From Candidatus Hebobacterum abditum (GTDB lineage: Bacteria; Armatimonadota; Hebobacteria; Hebobacterales; Hebobacteraceae), in NCBI GenBank assembly GCA_029821875.1, contig JALGXW010000007.1, positions 1 through 64,000 of the forward strand: a stretch of 64,000 bases of DNA, read 5' to 3'. Positions within the stretch are counted from its first letter, which is position 1, and every line of letters begins with the position of its first letter. Under the pieces are notes generated by a model, which was not told where the DNA came from, did no database searches, and saw only the letters and a list, made by a program, of their open reading frames with translations. This document shows, one piece after another, positions 59,389-64,000 of this stretch. The translations under genes were made by a program, and so were the position numbers.

Positions 59389-60315
59389 CTACCAGTCTAG
59401 ATTCAGCTTGGTGAAATCTCCACCGTGGAGGCCCTGGATCCGCTGAAGCTCCTCCAGCGTCAGCCGCCCGCCGGCGGCCGCCGCGTTCTCTTCCAGGTGC
59501 TTCACCGAAGTGGTGCCGGGGATCGCGGTGCACACCCCGTCGAAGGAAAGCACGAACTGCAGCGCCGCCTGCGACCAGGTGCGGCCCGTCCCCTCGGCGA
59601 GGAACTTCACCTCCTCGAAGAGCTGTTGCCGGCGCGCCGCCTCCTCCTCGCCCCAGCGCTCCCGCGCATCGTCGAGCTTCTTCGGCTTGTCCGGGTCGAG
59701 GTCGCCCCCGAGGATCCCCGAATCCAGCGGCGACTTCACGATCACACCGACGCCCTTGCGCTCGGCCTCCGGGAAGAACCGCTCGCCCGGATCTTGATGG
59801 AACAGGTTGAATGTGATTTGCACCGAGTCCACTCCCCACCTGTCGATCGCGTCGATCCCGCGCTGTCCGCCCTCGGTGGAGAGCCCGTAGCACCGAATCT
59901 TCCCCTCCTTCTTCGCCTCTTGCAGCGCGGCCAGCAGCTCCTCGTCGTCGAGGACCGACGGGCCAGGGCTGTGGAGCTGGTAGATGTCGATGTAGTCCGT
60001 GCGCAGCCGGCGCAGGCTCTCCTGCAGCGACCGCCGCATGTGCCCCACGCTGAAGTCCTTGCCCTTGCCGGGAATGGTGCCGAACTTCGTCGCGATGATC
60101 GCGTTCTCACGATGGGGCGACAGCACCTTGCCGAGCCACTCCTCACTGCGATAGCCGCTGTAGAAGTCGGCCGAGTCGAAGAGGTTGATGCCCAGTTCCA
60201 GGGCGCGGCTGAGCAGTGGCGCGTAGTCTGCGTTCGCATCGATTCCGAGCGGACCGCACCCGAGCCCGATCTCGGACACGCGAAGCCCCGTCTTCCCGAA
60301 GTCGCGGTATTCCAT
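59389..60315 (-). CDS. Aldo/keto reductase
   Basis: The 308-residue protein has 'MEYRDFGKTGLRVSEIGLGCGPLG', the catalytic segment 'NLFDSADFYSGYRSEEWLGKVL' with Asp and Tyr, Lys in 'IIATKFGT', His in 'YIDIYQLHSPG', and 'VCTAIPGTTSVKHLEEN' for cofactor binding. In such loci the family often oxidises or reduces sugars or inositols. It is divergent from the isomerase gene at 60453 and precedes the DUF4832 gene. AGAGGGA precedes its ATG. Confidence 0.93.
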   Translation of the reverse strand: MEYRDFGKTGLRVSEIGLGCGPLGIDANADYAPLLSRALELGINLFDSADFYSGYRSEEWLGKVLSPHRENAIIATKFGTIPGKGKDFSVGHMRRSLQESLRRLRTDYIDIYQLHSPGPSVLDDEELLAALQEAKKEGKIRCYGLSTEGGQRGIDAIDRWGVDSVQITFNLFHQDPGERFFPEAERKGVGVIVKSPLDSGILGGDLDPDKPKKLDDARERWGEEEAARRQQLFEEVKFLAEGTGRTWSQAALQFVLSFDGVCTAIPGTTSVKHLEENAAAAGGRLTLEELQRIQGLHGGDFTKLNLDW

Positions 60316-60452
60316 CTCGTCCCTCTCTCGCCGTCTTGGTCGGAACTAGTCTTGGCGGCCCGGGTCCCACCTCCTTGCCTCGCGGCAGCGCGGTGAAGGG
60401 GATTGCGCTGGGGATGAGAAGTAGACTGCCAGCTTACTGGGGAGAACCGCAG

Positions 60453-61265
60453 ATGAAGATCGGCGCAATGACGACGTCGTTCCGCAAGTCCTTCGACGAA
60501 TCGCTTGAGGCCTCCGCCGCGCTGAACGTGGATGGCGTGCAGATCTGGGCGACCAACATCACCTACTACCACCCCGACCGGCCCGTCGGGGAGCTCGACC
60601 CGGACCTGACCACGGAAGAGCAGAAGAAGGCTCTGCTGGCCAAACTCGAGGACTTCGGCATGGAGATATCCGCGCTCTGCGGCGACCTCGGGCGCGGCTT
60701 TGTCACGTCCGACCACATCGAAGAAGACGTCGCCAAGACCAAGCGCATGATGGACATGGCGGCCTCGATGGGCGTGAAGGTGTTCACATCGCACATTGGC
60801 CGCATTCCCGAGGACCGCAACGATCCCGCCTACGCGACCGCGGCGGAGGCGTTGGAGGAGATCGGCGCGCACGGCGACAGTGTGGGAGTGTTTTTCGCCA
60901 GCGAGACGGGACCGGAGTCGGGGGCCGCCCTGGCGTCGTTCTTGCGGGGATTGAGAGCGAAGTCGATCCGTGCCAACTACGACCCGGCCAACATGGTGAT
61001 GGGGGGCTTCGACCCGGTACAGGGGGTCTACGATCTGGGCGACTTGATCGTCCACACGCACGCCAAAGATGGGATCGGGCCGGGGCCGAACCGCGGCGAG
61101 GTGCCATTGGGAGAGGGAGAGGTCGATTGGCCGAAGTATCTGCGCGCGCTGAAGGAGATCGGCTACGATGGCTTCCTCACCATCGAGCGCGAGGTAGGCG
61201 AAGACCCCGCGGCCGACATCGTGATAGCCGCCAAGTTCCTGCGGGAGCAGCTCGCGAAGCTCTGA
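60453..61265 (+). CDS. Sugar phosphate isomerase/epimerase (xylose isomerase-like TIM barrel)
   Basis: The 270-residue protein is an AP-endonuclease-2/xylose-isomerase-like barrel. 'MKIGAMTTSFRKSFDESLEASAALNVDGVQIW' in outline begins it. 'KVFTSHIG', 'VGVFFASETG', 'RANYDPANMVMGG', 'IVHTHAKDG' and 'LTIERE' supply the metal-binding Glu, Asp and His residues. The family epimerises or isomerises sugars, inosose or keto-acids. ATG 60453 has GGGGAG 8 nt upstream. The UroD-family gene follows in 34 nt. Confidence 0.92.
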   Translation: MKIGAMTTSFRKSFDESLEASAALNVDGVQIWATNITYYHPDRPVGELDPDLTTEEQKKALLAKLEDFGMEISALCGDLGRGFVTSDHIEEDVAKTKRMMDMAASMGVKVFTSHIGRIPEDRNDPAYATAAEALEEIGAHGDSVGVFFASETGPESGAALASFLRGLRAKSIRANYDPANMVMGGFDPVQGVYDLGDLIVHTHAKDGIGPGPNRGEVPLGEGEVDWPKYLRALKEIGYDGFLTIEREVGEDPAADIVIAAKFLREQLAKL

Positions 61266-61299
61266 CCTGCCGCCCGCGCTGCCCTTCGGTCGAGGATCC

Positions 61300-62292
61300 A
61301 TGACCAGCTACGAGATCGTCAGGCGAGCAGTTGAGTTCGAGCGCCCGGAGCGGATTCCCATCCGCTTCGCCGCGCTCGGTGTCGATGACACCTACTGGGC
61401 CGGTGTCGGGCCGGCGCCCGGCTGGCAGCCCTCAGAGCCGAACGCCGACGAGTGGGGCTGTGTGTGGGAGACGCCGCCGGAGGGCAGCGGCATCGTGAAC
61501 ATGGGCCAGCCCACAGGCCACCCGCTGGCCTCGCTCGACCAGATGGACAAGGTGTCATGGCCCGACCCGGCCGACGATGCGCGCTACGAGGTGACCGCCC
61601 GCGATCTGGAGGGCGCGGGCGACAAGTACGTGGTAGCCGGCTGTGGCTTCACCTTCTTCGAGCGCATGCACTTCCTGCACGGCATGCCGGAGCTGTTCGT
61701 GGACATGCACGAGCGGTCGGCCGACGTGCACGAGTTCGCCGACCGCGTGCTCGAGTATCCCATCGGTGTGGCGCGTGAGATCGGCAAGCGCTTCCGCGGC
61801 CGAGTGCACGGCTTCGGCATGACCGACGATTGGGGCACACAGCAGGCGGCTTTCCTCAGCCTCCCCATGTGGCGGGAGTTCTTCAAGGACCGCTACCGTC
61901 GGCTCTTCGAGGCCATCCACGACGCGGACATGCACGCCTGGATGCACTCCTGTGGACACGTCAACGAGGTCATCGGCGAGTGGATCGACTGCGGCCTCGA
62001 TGTCGTCAACCTCCAGCAGCCCCGCAACCTCGGCATCGAGGAGATCGGCCGCCGCTACCGCGGCCGCATCTGCTTCGAGAGCCTCTGCGACATCCAGGCA
62101 ACGCTCCCGAGAGGCGACCCGCAGGCGATTCGCGAGGAGGCCGCTCTGCTCCTCGACCAATGGGCGACACCGGACGGGGGATTCGTGCTCAGCGACTATG
62201 GCGACGGCGTGGCCATCGGCGTACCCGATGAGGCCAAGCGCATCATGCTCGATGCCTTCATCGAACTCGGCGCGCCCGGGTTGCGTGTCTGA
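61300..62292 (+). CDS. Uroporphyrinogen decarboxylase (URO-D) family protein
   Basis: The 330-residue protein matches the URO-D superfamily, in the branch found in catabolic loci: 'AVEFERPERIPIRF', 'HDADMHAWMHSCGHVNEVIGEWIDCGLDVVNLQQ' in outline, and 'GGFVLSDYGDGVAIGVPDE'. The 'HSCGH' segment resembles the His-x-Cys zinc site of MtaA/CmuA-like methyltransferases, so metal binding and methyl transfer are possible. A heme-pathway role is unlikely. It is in the same run as the isomerase gene and converges with another family member. Confidence 0.88.
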   Translation: MTSYEIVRRAVEFERPERIPIRFAALGVDDTYWAGVGPAPGWQPSEPNADEWGCVWETPPEGSGIVNMGQPTGHPLASLDQMDKVSWPDPADDARYEVTARDLEGAGDKYVVAGCGFTFFERMHFLHGMPELFVDMHERSADVHEFADRVLEYPIGVAREIGKRFRGRVHGFGMTDDWGTQQAAFLSLPMWREFFKDRYRRLFEAIHDADMHAWMHSCGHVNEVIGEWIDCGLDVVNLQQPRNLGIEEIGRRYRGRICFESLCDIQATLPRGDPQAIREEAALLLDQWATPDGGFVLSDYGDGVAIGVPDEAKRIMLDAFIELGAPGLRV

Positions 62293-62310
62293 GGCACGGG
62301 CGGCCTCACC

Positions 62311-63516
62311 TCAGTAACCGCCAGACTCAGCGGCCGCCGCCAGCATGGCGACGATGTTCTCGGGGGGGACCTCGGGCTGGATGTTGTGCACCTGACAGAA
62401 GACGAAGCCGCCGCCCGGCGCGAGGTCGCCTATGCGCCGCTTCACCTCTTCCCTCACCTCGGCCGGCGTGCCGCGGTTGAGCACATGTTGGGTGTCACAC
62501 CCCCCACCCCAGAAAGCGATCTCGCGGCCGAGGTCGCGCTTCAGCGCGGCCGTGTCCATCTCGGCCGCCGATACCTGCACGGGATTGAGCGCGTCGATGC
62601 CGACCTCGATCAAGTCCGGGATCGCCCACCGCACCGAGCCACACGAGTGCAGCAGCAGCGGCAGACCGCTGATCGACTTGAGATGGGAGAACAGCCGCCG
62701 CTGGTGGGGCTTGATCCGCGCCCGGTAGACCTTCGGCGACAGCATCGGCCCGGCCTGAGTACCGAGGTCGTCGTTCACAAGTATCACATCGACCAGCCCG
62801 TTCAGCGCGGGGAAGAGCGCGTTCGCCCGCTCGCAGTAGCCGTCCACCAGCTCCGTCAAGAGCGCCTCCGCGAGCTTCGTGTTCAGCAAGAGGTCGGACA
62901 TGAAGCTCTCGAACCCGCGCAGGAGCTGCCCCGCGGCCAGAATGTGGGACTGGAAGTTGAGAATCGCGGCACGACCGGAGGCATCCCGCAGTCTGCCGGC
63001 GCGGGCCGTCAGCTCCTCGATGCTCTCGTCTGCGAAGAACGGCGCGTCGAAGCTGTGAATCACATCCCGGTGCTTCGGGATATCTCCGATCGACTCGACG
63101 CCGGCCATCGGCGGGTTGACCGGATCGAAGTGAAAGCCGCTCCCCGCCCGCCGGCCGATGGCTGCGCCCGAGGCGTCAACTGCCTCCTCCGAACCATCCG
63201 GCAGCGTGACGGTCCGCCAGCCCTCCGGCACTTCACACGGGCTGCCGTCGGGAAGGCAGGCCGGACGCCAGCGGCGCGGCTCGAAGATCAGGGGGTAGGT
63301 CGCTATGCCGAAGCGTTCTTTGATCTCGTCCTCGACCAGCACGACATGCTGAAAGGGCTCGAAGACGCGGCCGCCCTCGGGCAGACCGAGGTGGCGCTTC
63401 AGGCTGTTGTAGGCCGCGGCGGTCAGCCCGGATGACTCCGTGCCGCCCAGGTCGATAGGGATCCTATCCGGCTCCCTATGGCTCAGCGCGGCGAGCACGC
63501 GCTCGCGGTCGGTCAT
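62311..63516 (-). CDS. Uroporphyrinogen decarboxylase (URO-D) family protein, MtaA/CmuA-like
   Basis: The 401-residue protein starts MTDRERVLAALSHREPDRIPIDLGGT, typical of this branch. It contains 'LPLLLHSCGSVRWAIPDLIEVGIDALNPVQVSAAEMD' in outline, 'IAFWGGGCDTQHVLNRGTPAEVREEV' and 'GGFVFCQVHNIQPEVPPENIVAML'. The His, first Cys and the later Cys in 'GGGCDTQ' can form the zinc site of corrinoid-type methyltransferases. The substrate is unknown; no corrinoid protein gene is next to it. GGAGGAGG precedes the ATG closely. It ends 18 nt from the convergent family member. Confidence 0.9.
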   Translation of the reverse strand: MTDRERVLAALSHREPDRIPIDLGGTESSGLTAAAYNSLKRHLGLPEGGRVFEPFQHVVLVEDEIKERFGIATYPLIFEPRRWRPACLPDGSPCEVPEGWRTVTLPDGSEEAVDASGAAIGRRAGSGFHFDPVNPPMAGVESIGDIPKHRDVIHSFDAPFFADESIEELTARAGRLRDASGRAAILNFQSHILAAGQLLRGFESFMSDLLLNTKLAEALLTELVDGYCERANALFPALNGLVDVILVNDDLGTQAGPMLSPKVYRARIKPHQRRLFSHLKSISGLPLLLHSCGSVRWAIPDLIEVGIDALNPVQVSAAEMDTAALKRDLGREIAFWGGGCDTQHVLNRGTPAEVREEVKRRIGDLAPGGGFVFCQVHNIQPEVPPENIVAMLAAAAESGGY

Positions 63517-63552
63517 GCCTCCTCCATCACCGGGTGTGCTTCGGCTCGGCTC

Positions 63553-63942
63553 TCAGTCGGCGGACCCGGCCTCGTCCTGTTCGGCGCCTCCGTGCCGCTC
63601 GAAGTCGTCGTAGACGACCTGGGCCCGCGCGAGGTCGGAACGCCTCACGAGAATGGCCGTCGAGGCCTCGAGCCCGAAGGTCGGGCGCAAGCCAAGAACG
63701 TCGAACGGGCTCGCAAATGGCGAGGCGTTTCGCAGCCGGCACGGGATGCCCTGTCTTGCGAGAGTGTTCTGCAGGAGCGTGGCATGGAGTTCGTCGGGGA
63801 CGACGCACAGCTCGACTTCTGCGAAGTCGCTCTGGGCCGCGGGCTCCTCGGCCGGCAGAGAGTCAACGAGTTCGGCGCCGCAGTCGGGGCACCCCGAGAC
63901 GCCGGCCGTGTACTCGAACCTGCACTGCGGGCAGAAGGCCAT
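63553..63942 (-). CDS. Zinc-ribbon plus DUF2007-like protein
   Basis: The 129-residue protein has an N-terminal zinc ribbon ('FCPQCRFEYTAGVSGCPDCG': two CxxC pairs at 4-7 and 18-21) and a DUF2007-like ferredoxin-fold domain (about 42-118, 'LHATLLQNTLARQGIPCRL' and 'ILVRRSDLARAQVVYDDF'). The family is described only as putative signal transducing. GGGAG lies 8 nt before the ATG. The last 58 nt of the window upstream show no further feature. Confidence 0.85.
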   Translation of the reverse strand: MAFCPQCRFEYTAGVSGCPDCGAELVDSLPAEEPAAQSDFAEVELCVVPDELHATLLQNTLARQGIPCRLRNASPFASPFDVLGLRPTFGLEASTAILVRRSDLARAQVVYDDFERHGGAEQDEAGSAD

Positions 63943-64000
63943 GGCAGCATCTCCCGCTGGATTCTAACAAGCCTGCTTCACCGCGGCAAGACGCTGCGGC

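Overview
The window is GC-rich bacterial chromosome, densely packed with genes on both strands. Many genes use GTG or TTG starts behind strong GGAGG-type ribosome binding sites, and 4-nt ATGA/GTGA stop-start overlaps are common. It mixes housekeeping genes (prs, purD, dnaB, rplI, rpe, hisF, folE2, ftsK) with catabolic genes typical of uncultured, polysaccharide-using, deep-branching bacteria (Armatimonadota-, Planctomycetota- or Hydrogenedentota-like). These include DUF4091, DUF4832, GH42-like and GH50-like proteins, sulfatase-fold proteins, creatininase, uroporphyrinogen-decarboxylase-family proteins, aldo/keto reductases and sugar-phosphate isomerases. I cannot fix the phylum from sequence alone. 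I saw no rRNA, tRNA, CRISPR array, insertion sequence or prophage.

Layout. 1-6.1 kb (minus): a run from a proline-rich anchored protein through rplI, dnaB and a small membrane protein to purD and prs, with a good sigma70-type promoter at 5110-5138; an SMP-30-type lactonase gene lies upstream. 6.2-10.6 kb (plus): a ROK-fold protein and an SF2 helicase with a C-terminal membrane domain. 10.6-13.3 kb (minus): rpe-larB-larC. 13.5-16.2 kb (plus): a CBS-pair protein and a secreted GH-A hydrolase. 16.2-18.5 kb (minus): a PdxA2/four-carbon acid sugar kinase pair. 18.5-21.9 kb (plus): zinc-ribbon coiled coil, folE2, lactate/malate dehydrogenase, metal-dependent hydrolase. 21.9-33.5 kb: sulfatase-like lipoprotein, metallo-beta-lactamase-fold hydrolase, DUF4091 protein, UroD-family protein, then acyl-CoA dehydrogenase-etfB-etfA (EtfA carries two 4Fe-4S sites), a carbonic-anhydrase-like protein, creatininase and DUF981. 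33.5-38.5 kb: hisF/aldo-keto reductase, phosphoesterase, and two tandem methyltransferases plus a GNAT behind a possible attenuator.

The standout is 38.5-43.6 kb: a degenerate receiver protein, an ECF sigma factor, and, translationally coupled to it by a GTGA overlap, a 1029-residue protein that fuses RNA polymerase beta and beta-prime core regions into one chain. The chain keeps the catalytic NADFDGD motif, both active-site lysines of beta, the clamp-helix-like region, the F-loop and the bridge helix. It lacks the beta flap, the trigger loop and the zinc-binding N-terminus of beta-prime. An ABC-2-type permease gene follows. It looks like a dedicated, miniaturised, sigma-linked RNA polymerase and is the best candidate here for an undescribed system.

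43.7-50.2 kb (minus): membrane glycosyltransferase-like protein, a second sulfatase-fold protein, and the DUF1854/ABC exporter pair with a long 5' leader. 50.2-54 kb (minus): ftsK and a radical SAM protein. 54.2-63.9 kb: a very large GH42-like protein, a DUF4832 protein, aldo/keto reductase, sugar-phosphate isomerase, two UroD-family proteins and a zinc-ribbon/DUF2007 protein.
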